Source of the DNA: Apoderus coryli
Lineage: Eukaryota; Arthropoda; Insecta; Coleoptera; Attelabidae
Reading direction: 5' to 3'
Length of the DNA stretch: 64,000 nucleotides
NCBI GenBank assembly: GCA_911728435.2
Contig: OU452204.1
Span: 1,798,001-1,862,000 of the forward strand
The first letter of the stretch is position 1. Every line of letters starts with the position of its first letter. The notes under the pieces were generated by a model that was not told the origin of the DNA, did not search any database, and saw only the letters and a program-made list of their open reading frames with translations. Both the position numbers and the translations under genes were made by a program. Below are positions 20,616-32,877 of this stretch, one piece after another.

Positions 20616-21219
20616 TTCTGCTATTTATGCATTAATTTGAAATCACCAATAATAATTTTACGTTTAAATTTATATGAAGTGTTTTATTTGGCACTGAAGT
20701 GGCAGCACACTGAGTGATTAGTGACGACCCCATGAATATTTGTAGAGTTCCCTTAGGTTGTGAGGTGGATACTACTCTGTATCATTTTCACGGTTTAGGT
20801 GATACGGTGTAATTTTTGGTGACCCAGTGAAGTAAATAAATCGTGTGGCGCCCCTATTGTTCATCACATTTCCTACCCCCCTTCTTCACTGATTAGTTGG
20901 TCGGCCTTCACTGAAGTTACCGCACTCCGCACTCGTCCTCACACGTAGTTTGGAAAAAGATCGTGGAATCTCTCATATTTATTTATGACAAATCTTGCCT
21001 GACTATTGTGAACTTTAATACTTATAATTAAATATAAATATAATAAAAAATGCGCCACAACGAGGTAGAGCTTTCCTTAAAAAAAAAAAGCATGATAAAA
21101 AACAAGTTAACTTAATAATCTGATTTAAAATTATATCTATTTTATTTTTAATTGAAACATTCATTATTTATTATTTTGCTTATGACGTAAATATTTATAG
21201 TTAAACTATTGTCGCTTAA

Positions 21220-21299
21220 TGAAGAAAAGAAATAGTACGGCTCTGACAGGGTGTAAGTCATTCTGACATATATGAGTTCAAAGGGCATGTTGAAGACTA
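21220..21299. repeat. Left remnant of a 157-bp tandem repeat, split by copy 2
   Basis: Contains TACGGCTCTGACAGGGTGTA and CATATATGAGTTCAAAGG, matching the 157-bp units at 31396-31960. Copy 2 of the large element inserted after GAAGACTA, cutting one unit in two. Confidence 0.85.
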
Positions 21300-21422
21300 C
21301 CCTGTTGAAAATGCCAGATAGAACCATATAAAAAAAAAATTAATATGGATTAATACGGTTCATAGTGTGTATTTGAAACAGCAATTCCAAATTAAAAACA
21401 TATTTGAAATAATTAGTATGAA

Positions 21423-23212
21423 TCAGGATTGCCCACTAGAACCTGTTTACATCTAGAACGGATTTAATATGGTTTTATAAGCAAATCCAAATGCAAAAGC
21501 TATTGGGATTAATTTGTAGTTATCAGTTTCTATCAGGATTGCCCAATAGAACCTGTTTACATTTAGAACGGATTTAATATGGTTTTATAAGCAAATCCAA
21601 ATGCAAAAGCTATTGGGATTAATTTGTAGTTATCAGTTTCTATCAGGATTGCCCAATAGAACCTATTTACATTTAGAACGGATTTAATATGGTTTTATAA
21701 GCAAATCCAAATGCAAAAGCTATTGGGATTAATTTGTATTTATCAGATTCTATCAGGATTGCCCAATAGAACCTGTTTACATTTAGAACGGATTTAATAT
21801 GGTTTTATAAGCAAATCCAAATGCAAAAGCTATTGGGATTAATTTGTAGTTATCAGTTTCTATCAGGATTGCCCACTAGAACCTGTTTACATTTAGAACG
21901 TTTTAATATGGTTTTATAAGCAAATCCAAATGCAAAAGCTATAGGGATTAATTTGTATTTATCAGATTCTATCAGGATTGCCCAATAGAACCTGTTTACA
22001 TTTAGAACGGATTTAATATGGTTTTATAAGCAAATCCAAATGCAAAAGCTATTGGGATTAATTTGTATTTATCAGATTCTATCAGGATTGCCCAATAGAA
22101 CCTGTTTACATTTAGAACGGATTTAATATGGTTTTATAAGCAAATCCAAATACAAAAGCCATTGGGATTAAGTTGTAGTTATCAGTTTCTATCAGGATTG
22201 CCCAATAGAACCTGTTTACATTTAGAACGTTTTAATATGGTTTTATAAGCAAATCCAAATGCAAAAGCTATAGGGATTAATTTGTATTTATCAGATTCTA
22301 TCAGGATTGCCCAATAGAACCTGTTTACATTTAGAACGTATTTAATATGGTTTTATAAGCAAATCCAAAAGCTATTGGGATTAATTTGTATTTATCAGTT
22401 TCTATCAGGATTGCCCAATAGAACCTGTTTACATTTAGAACGGATTTAATATGGTTTTATAAGCAAATCCAAATGCAAAAGCTATTGGGATTAATTTGTA
22501 GTTATCAGTTTCTATCAGGATTGCCCACTAGAACCTGTTTACATTTAGAACGTTTTAATATGGTTTTATAAGCAAATCCAAATGCAACAGCTATAGGGAT
22601 TAATTTGTATTTATCAGATTCTATCAGGATTGCCCAATAGAACCTGTTTACATTTAGAACGGATTTAATATGGTTTTATAAGCAAATCCAAATGCAAAAG
22701 CTATTGGGATTAATTTGTATTTATCAGATTCTATCAGGATTGCCCAATAGAACCTGTTTACATTTAGAACGGATTTAATATGGTTTTATAAGCAAATCCA
22801 AATACAAAAGCCATTGGGATTAAGTTGTAGTTATCAGTTTCTATCAGGATTGCCCAATAGAACCTGTTTACATTTAGAACGGATTTAATATGGTTTTATA
22901 AGCAAATCCAAAAGCTATTGGGATTAATTTGTATTTATCAGATTCTAGCAGGATTGCCAAATAAAACCTGTTTACATTTAGAACGGATTTAATATGGTTT
23001 TATAAGCAAATCCAAATGCAAAAGCTATTGGGATTAATTTGTAGTTATCAGTTTCTATCAGGATTGCCCAATAGAACCTGTTTACATTTAGAACGGATTT
23101 AATATGGTTTTATAAGCAAATCCAAATGCAAAAGCTATTGGGATTCATTTGTAGTTATCAGATTCAATCAGGATTGCCCACTAGAACCTGTTTAAATCTA
23201 GAACGGATTTAA
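21423..23212. repeat. Left subterminal satellite of copy 2, ~16 units of ~110 bp
   Basis: Same unit and same order of variant units as copy 1 at both ends of the array, but six internal units are missing. The deletion falls between the eighth unit and the short variant, as expected from unequal exchange or slippage within the array. Confidence 0.95.
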
Positions 23213-24318
23213 ATGTAAATCCCTGTATATTATTATAAATAAATTATAACTCTTCAATTTTGTTGAAAAACGTTAAGGTCTATAGTATTATAGAATTACT
23301 TACCTCTTCGTCGAATTAATTTTCATTTATTATTATTATTTTTTATATATGTCTAGAATTATTGTTTTAAAAAACCATAACTTTGGGATTTGTGGAAGCA
23401 AAAAACAGTCTGCACTCGGTTACATGTACTTTTTTTCTATTTTAAAATTACATGTCAATATTTATCTCAATGTTCACCTAAAACAAAATATAAAATATTA
23501 ATAATACTTAATCGATGAGTAGAAACCAACCCAAAGATATCAAAATCATAATTCAATTATGTTTTATTTAGAACATATTAATAGTTCTTTGAGCTAACAT
23601 ATATTTTTTGTCATACATATATTATGTAAAATGATGAATACTAAATTTTTACGCGAAATTAATAATCATAATATACCTAATTATTTAATTTATATCAGGC
23701 AAGTGTCTAGTCTTTTAAAATCACCACACTGGCGTAGGCGTAAAGAAGTTTAAAGACGTCTTGTCTTGGGTTTCAATAATAATCTGATTATGGAAATGTT
23801 TTAGAAGATATATATTGTGAACTAAATAAGTAGCTATTAAAGTTTTAGGGCTCCATAATATATTGCGCGGCTAAGTTTAATGAAAATTATTTTTGGAATG
23901 TTATCATAAATAAGTGTTTTAGGTCATTTTATACGTAAATAAGTACTTGTTGAACCAAATTTGGTAAACCATACTACTGAACATTTCTAAGTTCTGAACT
24001 TTTGGCAAAATAAAAAAAAACATAACTACCTAAAAATCTTACTGGGCTTGCCTGAAGACAGCAGATACACCACATAGCCACATAGTAAACTTGGTCTACA
24101 TACGCGATATAAAATGAGTGCCTTAGAGAATCCCGTGAAAAGTGTATAAAACGGATAAAAAGTAAACCCAATATTTTTGTCGACTATAAAATACTAATAA
24201 AAAAAAAAGATGTTAGGACTTTTTTTATAGAAAAAATTATAACATAAAATTGTTATTGAATAATACTAACTTTCCGTTCCTCATGTCTTATTGTCTAAAA
24301 TATCTTCACTCTCTACGT

Positions 24319-24657
24319 TTATTTCTTCAGAGGTTTCCGTATTCTCTTTGAATTATTTTTCATCCCATCTAAAAAAAATTTCAAGTCCATGACTAACTTT
24401 TTGTGGAAAAGTTAGACATTGGAATATTAAAATATCAGTTATGAAAATACTGTTAAGCAGTTCATTACATAAACAATCCTTTTATTTAATTGGTACTTAC
24501 CACAGCTCTGCCGGGGCGCCCTATTAATATCGGATACCTTTATCCCAATCCAGGTATTTACTTTTGATAACTGGGTACGCATGGCGAATTCATCAGTCCC
24601 TTTTTTAATTAAATAAAATGTTGTAATATCTGAAAATGCAAAACGAATCAGTTCCAT
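24319..24657 (-). CDS. Possible small two-exon gene inside copy 2
   Basis: Counterpart of 6079-6417 in copy 1 with the same donor (CTGTG|gtaagt, last exon base 24501) and acceptor (exon 2 from 24368). Unrecognised ~69-residue product; function unknown. Confidence 0.25.
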
Positions 24658-25404
24658 GTATTGGCTTCAGATATGCCATCTAAATATGCCCAAACAGAAA
24701 TAAAATTTGAATAAATAGGCCATTCTTACAGCGAGCGGTGTACAATTTTAATAGCAAAGTAAAAAACAAATGTCACCACAAATATGTTTTATATTAACGC
24801 CTTTATAGAGACACGTTTCGAGAGTATAATACACTCATCATTGGCCTGCAGCAACCTAATGCTGGAAAACCTAACAATTAAACATTCACATTTCAATGCA
24901 GAACCTGTACTGGGGAGCATTTCAGAGTTTAAATGGTAAAACGTAAGTATTTACAATACAAACATTGTAATGTCCTCGGACAGGGTTCTTGTTAATTTTC
25001 CAGACTGAATAAAAGATATTATAATTAGGTGGATGAGACAGAAATGTACTTGAAGATTAATATTGAAATATAGAAAGAACAACAAATAAGTCCACAAACA
25101 AAACCTTAAATTGCAAACGTATAAGAATCATAGAACGGCAGACTTCTTATCGCACTGAATACAAAATTTGTTTAAAAACATTGCAAATAATAATAAATTA
25201 AATTATTGGTGTGGAAATAAAATAAACTTCCTGAATTGGTTTTTTTAACTTTGTGTCATAAGGAAAATCTGCCTCATGATCATAATGAAACCTATAAAAC
25301 GGTAGCAAGTGAGAACCCAAAAGTTCTATTTTAGTCATGATATCAATGATACTTGAACGTTCAAAATTATACGGTTTTCAAAATACCAAAGCTACCTTCT
25401 AAGG

Positions 25405-25444
25405 AGAAACTGTGTTCTTGGTAAGGACCAAGAACACAGTTTCT
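25405..25444. repeat. Perfect 18-bp-arm hairpin in copy 2
   Basis: Same sequence as 7165-7204: arms AGAAACTGTGTTCTTGGT and its exact complement around AAGG. Confidence 0.9.
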
Positions 25445-25522
25445 ACAAAAATAGCAAGCAAACATTTTATAAACTACTAAGTACTAGATGGATAAAGCTA
25501 AATAATATGATTTCACTCTTAC

Positions 25523-25666
25523 TTAGTTTTGAAACAACGTCGAAGACATTTTTTGCAACCATTGAACATTTAATAACTCATTTGTTGCTTTCAGTTGTTC
25601 CCTCAAATTATTTAGTCTCATTGGCTTTCGTGAATTTTCTTTCAGAATTTCCTCTGGGTTTAACAT
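25523..25666 (-). CDS. 47-codon ORF of copy 2 overlapping the transposase-like ORF
   Basis: Same frame and same ATGTTAA overlap with the upstream stop as in copy 1. Short charged helical peptide; possibly the C-terminal remnant of an internally deleted transposase. Confidence 0.35.
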   Translation of the reverse strand: MLNPEEILKENSRKPMRLNNLREQLKATNELLNVQWLQKMSSTLFQN

Positions 25667-26367
25667 TTTAATTTTTTAATTAATCCTAGAATGGGCCAAA
25701 ACTGAATATTTGAACTATTAAACAACGGAATTCCGTCAATGTTAAAAGAAACTTCTATAAGATTTTCCAAATTTCCAATATATGTTTCCAACAACCGATT
25801 TTTTATGTTCGATTCTAATCCCAAGTAACAAAATTCTCCATTATTTAAAACATTTACAACTCTATTTCTAGGAGTCTTTAATATTGTCCTACTATCTAAG
25901 GGTAAGTTGGGGTGATGTTTAGATAAAAACTTTAGCATATCAGTAACAGCACATTTTGGAATGTTATGGTTTATAGTCCAGGGTATAACCCAAGATTTGA
26001 AATCAGTAAGAAAATCTGTATTTATTTCATTAAAGTCATTTATGGTATCCCTAACACCTGATATTATACTCAACTCATCTTCATCATAAATTGTATCTGT
26101 ATCTACCTGATTAATTACATTTTTTTCTATTACACAATTGTTAGTATTATTAAAGCTGCTTCGAACAGTTTCTATATCATGTTGAGATTCCAAGCAAGAA
26201 TTCGATCGAATTATCAAATTACAGACAGTATTATTATTATTTCTTACTTCAGCTAAAATATTATTTATGTCCTCCCGCACTCTTCGCTGCAATTGTCTTC
26301 GACCGACCACATTTTTAACTTTTCTTCCACTACTGTTTGGTTGCATTCTTAAGTCTTTGCGGTGCAT
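25660..26367 (-). CDS. Transposase-like N-terminal fragment of copy 2, 235 aa
   Basis: Same protein as in copy 1 except Asn at residue 43 (His in copy 1). Contains the NIDGIPLFNSSNIQFWPI segment and then stops. Here the reading frame lies in its native setting, with its ATG (26365-26367) 35-37 bases before the end of the DUF4806 stop codon (26330-26332). The two frames thus overlap by about 38 bases, with no room for an intron between them. Confidence 0.6.
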   Translation of the reverse strand: MHRKDLRMQPNSSGRKVKNVVGRRQLQRRVREDINNILAEVRNNNNTVCNLIIRSNSCLESQHDIETVRSSFNNTNNCVIEKNVINQVDTDTIYDEDELSIISGVRDTINDFNEINTDFLTDFKSWVIPWTINHNIPKCAVTDMLKFLSKHHPNLPLDSRTILKTPRNRVVNVLNNGEFCYLGLESNIKNRLLETYIGNLENLIEVSFNIDGIPLFNSSNIQFWPILGLIKKLKC

Positions 26368-27560
26368 GTTTTAACCAGACTTTTATTATGTTTTCTATGT
26401 CCTTTTGGGAACAGTCAGCGCAGTTTATTTTTATAGCTTCTGCAAAAGAGGGAAATTGAGAAATTTGTCAACATTCTCTAAATTAATGAATTCACTAGAT
26501 ATTTAAGAAGTAAAATTCTTGTTGATAAATGATTTAATTTAATTCATTTTATAATTTCAAATAAATTAAAAAAACGTACCAACAACTACGTCCTTAAGTA
26601 GACTATCGTTAAAAACTTTTTTGTTGAGACGTTTTCCATAAAAGCTGTAATGGCTGGCAATATCGTCACGAAGCAGTGTTTTTAACACGTTGTTAGTTTT
26701 ATTCGTCAAATCTCTCCCTCCTATACTTGCTAAGTAACTAGCCTGAAAAAAGTAACCTATACCTCATGATAGCATATAAAGATTTAAATCTTACCAATGC
26801 ACTGAAATTGTCGTTGTTTTTTAAAAAATCTTCTAAGAGACAAATTTCTTCTTCGTTCGTGCACGGAAAGTTGATCGGTAAATTTTCAGGAAGGCTTCTC
26901 TTGGGTATTTTTTGATCCTTGCTTAAATTTTCCACAAGGCTTAATATTTGTTTATTTTGTTGTTTTATGTGAATGACTGTATCAAGCAATTTCTTTAAAA
27001 TGTCTAATGTACAAAAAAAAAATACATAAATAAAAACAACCTAGGTAGGTATCTAAAATTATACGCATTTTACCATTATCTTTTAATTGGTCGCTTCTCA
27101 CATTTATGTTCTGGTTTTCACTAAAAAGTGAACATATGGTTTCAGAGTCGTCAACAGTATTGAATCGTAGTTTAGGTGTAGACCGCGGTGTAGACTGCAG
27201 TAAAACTTCCTTTACCTTTGCTAAAACAGTATAGCAAAAAATAAATTAATTCAATAACCTTATAGAGCATAAGTAGTTAGGTAGATATATATTTTTTAAT
27301 TATAAGTCGTAGATAATAATAATTGACATTAAGTATAGATACCTGTAGATTTAAAATGTAGCTAATTAAATTCTCCCTACCTTTTACTGGATCTAAATTG
27401 GGTCTTTTTATTTTGCTTATTGTGGGCGAACATTCTACTTCTTCATCTGATTCGTTCAAATATCTTGCGGGACGCACTATTCGCCTCTGCATCGGTTTAT
27501 AAAAAAGTTCATCTTCGTTATCACTTGGAAGTTCTGATGCTGAATTATATTCAAGCGCTT
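26330..27560 (-). pseudogene. DUF4806-type gene of copy 2, 5' end deleted
   Basis: Exons 3-6 are intact with the same splice sites as copy 1. Exon 6 is uninterrupted (26330-26439) and ends INCADCSQKDIENIIKVWLK, then HAPQRLKNATKQ and a stop. Exon 1 and the first ~35 bases of exon 2 are lost in a 415-bp deletion whose junction, GCGCTT|CAGATAAC, carries a CTT microhomology. The start codon and first splice acceptor are gone, so this copy is dead, while it preserves the C-terminus that copy 1 lost. Confidence 0.75.
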
Positions 27561-28836
27561 CAGATAACCTCTACAATTTAGACGCGCAATTTCACTTCAG
27601 AGCTTTATCACCATTATTTAAAAGAAATGGAAAATACGTAGCACCTCCAACCATGTTATAATATTGTATTGCTCCAACCACCAAACCCGCAGTAAATAAA
27701 ATACATTAAGTAAATATAAAATATAAAAACAAATGTAGGTATTCTCTATAAGAAACTTAACCACAAAATTTGCGAATAAACAAGAACAAAACAACGCATG
27801 CCGACGAAACGTAAAACTTTATCAACCAGTGTTGCCAGATCGAATTATAGCCTGATTTTCTAAAAAATTTTAACAAATGTGGAGAGAACCATTGTCTTAA
27901 AGACAATGACAGAACTCTTGATAAAATACGATAATCTAAACTAAACGTAGCTCATTGGCAACAATGCGGACTATAGAAAAGAAATGATAAATTTCAGCAA
28001 TTTTGACTCAAATATTAGAGAAAGGTAATATAGTAGAATCGGTAATTCTAAATGTAGTAATAAATACTCGTTATGATTATCATATCATAAATGGCGGATG
28101 TATGTGATGTGTGATTTTTATGACACAAAAATGACGTGAAAAACACGTTTTATTTAAACGCAAAAAATGCCGTCATGAATATCACGTGATTAATTACGTC
28201 ACTTTTTGGTCTATGACATCGACGACGAGTTACGACCTTAAAAGAACGTCATTTTCACGTTAGTGTGTTAACTGGGTTATCATGTCATAGGCAAAACCAG
28301 GAGCAAATGTATGTTCATGCCAACGCAATTGTGACTCTTTGGATATACTTTGCCATCTTTTCTTATGTAAAAAATGTAATTAAATTTTGAATACCTATCT
28401 GTGCGTTAGTAAAAATTACTATGTATATAATTATGTATATAGGTAGGTAATATCAAAGATTAATGTCTTTGGTAATAGTGAAGACTATACCTCGGCAACA
28501 CTGAGTATTAGTAAATGGTCAGCGTTGCCGGTTGTAACATAATAATTATTATTACAATTTTGCACTAAATCTGGTACTAAATTTGTACTGTAAGATGAAT
28601 TTAATGAATCTGTACTAGGATTTTTTATATACTAAATTGGCCAACAATTGACCTTTTTTTCTTGGTGACGTAACATAATATGTTGTAAAATCTGAGCAGC
28701 TATAACATTATAATATTATGTTTAAGCATGTTATCGGCAACAGTGGATACGGTAAGAAAATCATAACTATTTTTTCAAAACACAAAAAACAAAGTAGTAG
28801 TTGTCTTTATAAAGACAATGACCTCACCTATCTATA

Positions 28837-29274
28837 GGGTTATTCTTTCGTAGTGATTGGTCTGAACAAGTGAGTGTGATTAAACTGAATGTGATTATAC
28901 TGAACTGAATATTTGGCGAAACCGAAAGATCATCTTTTTTATGATTGTCTTTCACTTAACCTCGAAAACAACCAAATCTGCTCTGAAAACTGGAAAATTA
29001 ATTCTTCCATGATATTATTATCCATGTTTTAAACTTTTACAATTTATTGGTTTGATTCGAAATCATATGCCAATTATTATCTCTCAATACTTTTAGAGGT
29101 TGACTGTTAACTGAACGAACTAACCGGTACCTAGAGGTTGATCAGTAAGCGGCAACGGGGGTAGGAATTTTAATCAGTTTGTTAGAAGTGACCGATGTCG
29201 AAACAATACGCACAATCGTGAATGAACTGACAATTTTCAGATTGTTCACTTAGTTCAGTACGAAAGAATAACCC
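28837..29274. mobile_element. 438-bp MITE nested in copy 2
   Basis: Orthologous to the MITE at 15368-15805; same 16-bp inverted repeats GGGTTATTCTTTCGTA/TACGAAAGAATAACCC. Confidence 0.7.
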
Positions 29275-29399
29275 TTACATTATTAATGTTTAGGTATATA
29301 TTTTATTTTAATAACTTAAGACGCCGTGTTGTTTTATGCAATAATTTCTTAAAATAAGGAGCTCAAGAAATCTGCATTATTTAGGATAACGGACATGAA

Positions 29400-31130
29400 T
29401 GAAATTTTTTATTGAATCCGTATTGAAACCAATCGCATCGTGGAAATTCTTATTCAGCAATTCTATATTAAACGCAATTGAAATAAGCAGTTTTATGCCG
29501 CATAAAAACTAATTCAAACTGATAAAACCAAATTAAACATTTGATTTGGAATACCTTATTGAAACCAATAAATTCCAATTAAAGAATTTCTTATTAATCC
29601 ATATTGAAACCAATTCGTTCCATGGTAATTTTTATTCAGTACTTCCATATTAAACGCAATTGAAATAAGCAGTTTTATGCCGCAGAAAAGCTAATTCAAA
29701 CTGATAAAACCAAATTAAACATTTGATTTAGAATACCTTATTGAAACCAATAAATTCCCAATAAAGAATTTCTTATTAATCCATATTGAAACCAATTCGT
29801 TCCATGGTAATTTTTATTCAGTACTTCCATATTAAACGCAATTGAAATAAGCAGTTTTATGCCGCATAAAAACTAATTCAAACTGATAAAACCAAATTAA
29901 ACATTTGATTTGGAATACCTTATTGAAACTAATAAATTCCAAATAAAGAATTTCTTATTAATCCATATTGAAACCAATTCGTTCCATGGTAATTTTAATT
30001 TAGTACTTCCATATTAAACGCAATTGAAATAAGCAGTTTTATGCCGCATAAAAACTAATTCAAACTGATAAAACCAAATTAAACATTTGATTTGGAATAC
30101 CTTATTGAAACCAATAAATTCCAAATAAAGAATTTCTTATTAATCCATATTGAAACCAATTCGTTCCATGGTAATTTTTATTCAGTACTTCCATATTAAA
30201 CGCAATTGAAATAAGCAGTTTTATGCCGCATAAAAACGAATTCAAACTGATAAAACCAAATTAAACATTTGATTTGGAATACCTTATTGAAACCAATAAA
30301 TTCCAAATAAAGAATTTCTTATTAATCCATATTGAAACCAATTCGTTCCATGGTAATTTTTATTCAGTACTTCCATATTAAACGCAATTGAAATAAGCAG
30401 TTTTATGCCGCATAAAAACTAATTCAAACTGATAAAACCAAATTAAACATTTGATTTGGAATGCCTTATTGAAACCAATAAATTCCAAATAAAGAATTTC
30501 TTATTAATCCATATTGAAACCAATTCGTTCCATGGTAATTTTTATTCAGTACTTCCATATTAAACGCAATTGAAATAAGCAGTTTTATGCCGCATAAAAA
30601 CTAATTCAAACTGATAAAACCAAATTAAACATTTGATTTGGAATACCTTATTGAAACTAATAAATTCCAAATAAAGAATTTCTTATTAATCCATATTGAA
30701 ACCAATTCGTTCCATGGTAATTTTTATTCAGTACTTCCATATTAAACGCAATTGAAATAAGCAGTTTTATGCCGCATAAAAACGAATTCAAACTGATAAA
30801 ACCAAATTAAACATTTGATTTGGAATACCTTATTGAAACCAATAAATTCCAAATAAAGAATTTCTTATTAATCCATATTGAAACCAATTCGTTCCATGGT
30901 AATTTTTATTCAGTACTTCCATATTAAACGCAATTGAAATAAGCAGTTTTATGCCGCATAAAAACTAATTCAAACTGATAAAACCAAATTAAACATTTGA
31001 TTTGGAATGCCTTATTGAAACCAACAATTCCCAAATAAAGAATTTCTTATTAATCCATATTGAAACCAATTCGTTTTATGGTAATTTTTATTCAGTAATT
31101 CCATATTAAACACTATTCATTTTAACCTAT
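29400..31130. repeat. Right subterminal satellite of copy 2, ~9 units of 182 bp
   Basis: Same unit count and total length as copy 1 (constant offset of 13469 bases from 14092 to the right end), with only scattered substitutions such as GGAATGCC for GGAATACC near 30462. The right array has therefore been stable while the left array changed length. Confidence 0.93.
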
Positions 31131-31395
31131 TAAATCCGTATAAAACCCACTTTGTTTTGAATCTGTAATGCCATATTAGATCTAATCATATTTAAAACTT
31201 ATAGAGACCAATACAATTCCATTGATGTGTTTTATATGTATATCCAAATAAACCCAAACCATATTGAATCATATAAGATTACTATTAAAATAACATAGAG
31301 CTTGTCAAAGCCAGATTAAAACCTACATTCACTTATAGATACTTATAGATCCAGATCAAGTTTTAATATGATTCTATACGGTATTTTCAACAGGG

Positions 31396-31960
31396 TATCT
31401 ATGCTATAAATTTCAAAGTGGCACGCCTTGCCAGTTTTGAGCTATGAGTTCAGCAGTTAAAACCTGTCGCGGAATAAAAAAATCAGATAGTCCGGCTCTG
31501 ACGGGGTGTAAGTCATTCTGACATATATGAGTTCAAAGGGTATGTTGAGGACTCTCTATGCTATAAATTCCAAGGTGGCACGCCTTGCCAGTTTTGAGAT
31601 ATGGTGTCAGCAGTTAAAACCTGTCGGGGAATAAAAAAATCAGATAGTCCGGCTCTGACGGGGTGTAAGTCATTCTGACATATATGAGTTCAAAGTGTAT
31701 GTTGAGGACTCTCTATGCTATAAATTCCAAGGTGGCACGCCTTGCCAGTTTTGAGATATGGGGTCAGCAGTTAAAATCTGTCGCGGAATAAAAAAATCAG
31801 ATAGTCCGGCTCTGACGGGGTGTAACTCTTCTGACATATATGAGTTCAAAGGGTATGTTGAGGACTATCTATGCTATAAATTTCAAAGTGGCACGCCTTG
31901 CGAGTTTTGAGCTATAAGGTCAGCAGTTATAATGTTGTTGGGGGCTTAAAAATTAATAAT
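31396..31960. repeat. 157-bp tandem repeat, target of copy 2
   Basis: Spacing of CTCTATGCTATAAATT landmarks is 157, 157 and 156 bp. Each unit carries GGTGGCACGCCTTGCCAGTT, GTCAGCAGTTAAAACCTGTC and TCCGGCTCTGACGGGGTGTA. The last unit decays after 31940. The intact unit at 31862-31880 (GGACTATCTATGCTATAAA) shows what the empty target site of copy 2 looked like. Confidence 0.9.
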
Positions 31961-32877
31961 ACGGCTCTGATAATTATATCACTGAAATATATATGTTATT
32001 TATATATGAATTTCTCGATATTAGTAGTATATAACCACTCTGAACACAACATTTGAATTAATTGATATTCTAACCTCAAATATGTCTGTCGAAATATTTA
32101 TTTATTGACAAATAATTATTACCATATAAGTAAATTAACTTATATTAATGATACTACATATAGTCTGCATTTGCATTGCATCAATTTGATGTAAATCATC
32201 AATCACCCCGGTATACTTCATTCGGCAATGTTCGGAATTAACTGCTAGAATTTTAACTGCTGTTTTCACACTGGTTATTATGTTAATGTTGCAGGTCTGA
32301 CCTATTTGGTGGATAGAGGACTTTTGGGGTCGGTTATCTAAACGGCCTCTCGAGACGCGATCCTGGTAGCTATGGCCGACTATAAGCAATTATATTATAA
32401 GAAATAAATAATAATAGCGTTTATGTTCAGAAAGAAATTCAATAAAATAAGATTTGTATATGTTGTATTTTACTGATAGCAAAGATTAATCAACACAATA
32501 GATAGTCAGCCCAATGCATTAAAATCAGAACATCTCTAAGTATGCCTGCCACTACGTGGCGTATACTAGCGTGTACAGCATAGAGCAGTATTGTCACAGC
32601 CAGAAACCGTTTTGTAGTTTATTAATATCAGAAACAAAACGCAACGTATAACAATTATTTACATCATTTGCAACAGATATGCACCGGCAATGCTGTATTG
32701 TCAGAGAGAGAAATTGATGAAATTCTGTATTAATCTGGAGGGGATACGCAGGGAGGGTAGAAAAAAACAAGCGAATGTGTTGTGTGTCGTGCTGTTGCCG
32801 ATTCGTCGGTAAAAGAAACACACAGGGTGATTTATTACAAGTACAGTATTGAAATAAAAGCCTAATCTCTATGAATT
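31961..32877. other. No gene recognised
   Basis: Short minus-strand frames at 32135-32389 and 32594-32821 show no family motif. A ~40-base stretch near 32465-32510 (TAGCAAAGATTAATCAACAC) recurs inverted near 37440-37490, so part of this is old repeat. Confidence 0.4.

Larger units (their letters stand above)
17927..21219. other. Spacer between the two large elements, unclassified
   Basis: No gene is recognised. Notable points: GGCCTTCAGC occurs three times (19899, 19986, 20039), and a short tandem repeat lies at 20476-20615. Two AAATAAATC stretches occur, one followed by CTTCACCACCAC|GTGAGT near 19430. TGGCGCCCC near 20850 resembles part of a tRNA primer-binding site. These hints fit a decayed LTR retrotransposon leader, but I find no LTR pair, protease or RT. 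Confidence 0.3.
23213..25522. other. Element interior of copy 2, no recognised long gene
   Basis: Sequence equivalent to 4973-7282 in copy 1, offset by 18240 bases, with no insertion or deletion. Includes the conserved hairpin at 25405-25444. Confidence 0.6.
21300..31395 (-). mobile_element. Large TIR element, copy 2 (10,096 bp)
   Basis: Same ends as copy 1 (CCCTGTTGAAAATGCC ... GTATTTTCAACAGGG), same orientation, flanked by TA on both sides (21298-21299, 31396-31397). It lacks the LINE, six left satellite units (658 bp) and 415 bp around the first two DUF4806 exons; otherwise it is nearly identical. Differences I noticed between copies include G8001/T26241, G14749/A28218 and T15532/A29001. 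Different flanks and different 2-bp duplications mean two separate insertions, not one tandem duplication. Confidence 0.92.

Noticed and set aside
2402..31395. Single segmental duplication or assembly duplication instead of two insertions
   Set aside because: Similarity stops exactly at the inverted-repeat termini, each copy has its own 2-bp duplication, and an empty-site paralogue exists for copy 2.
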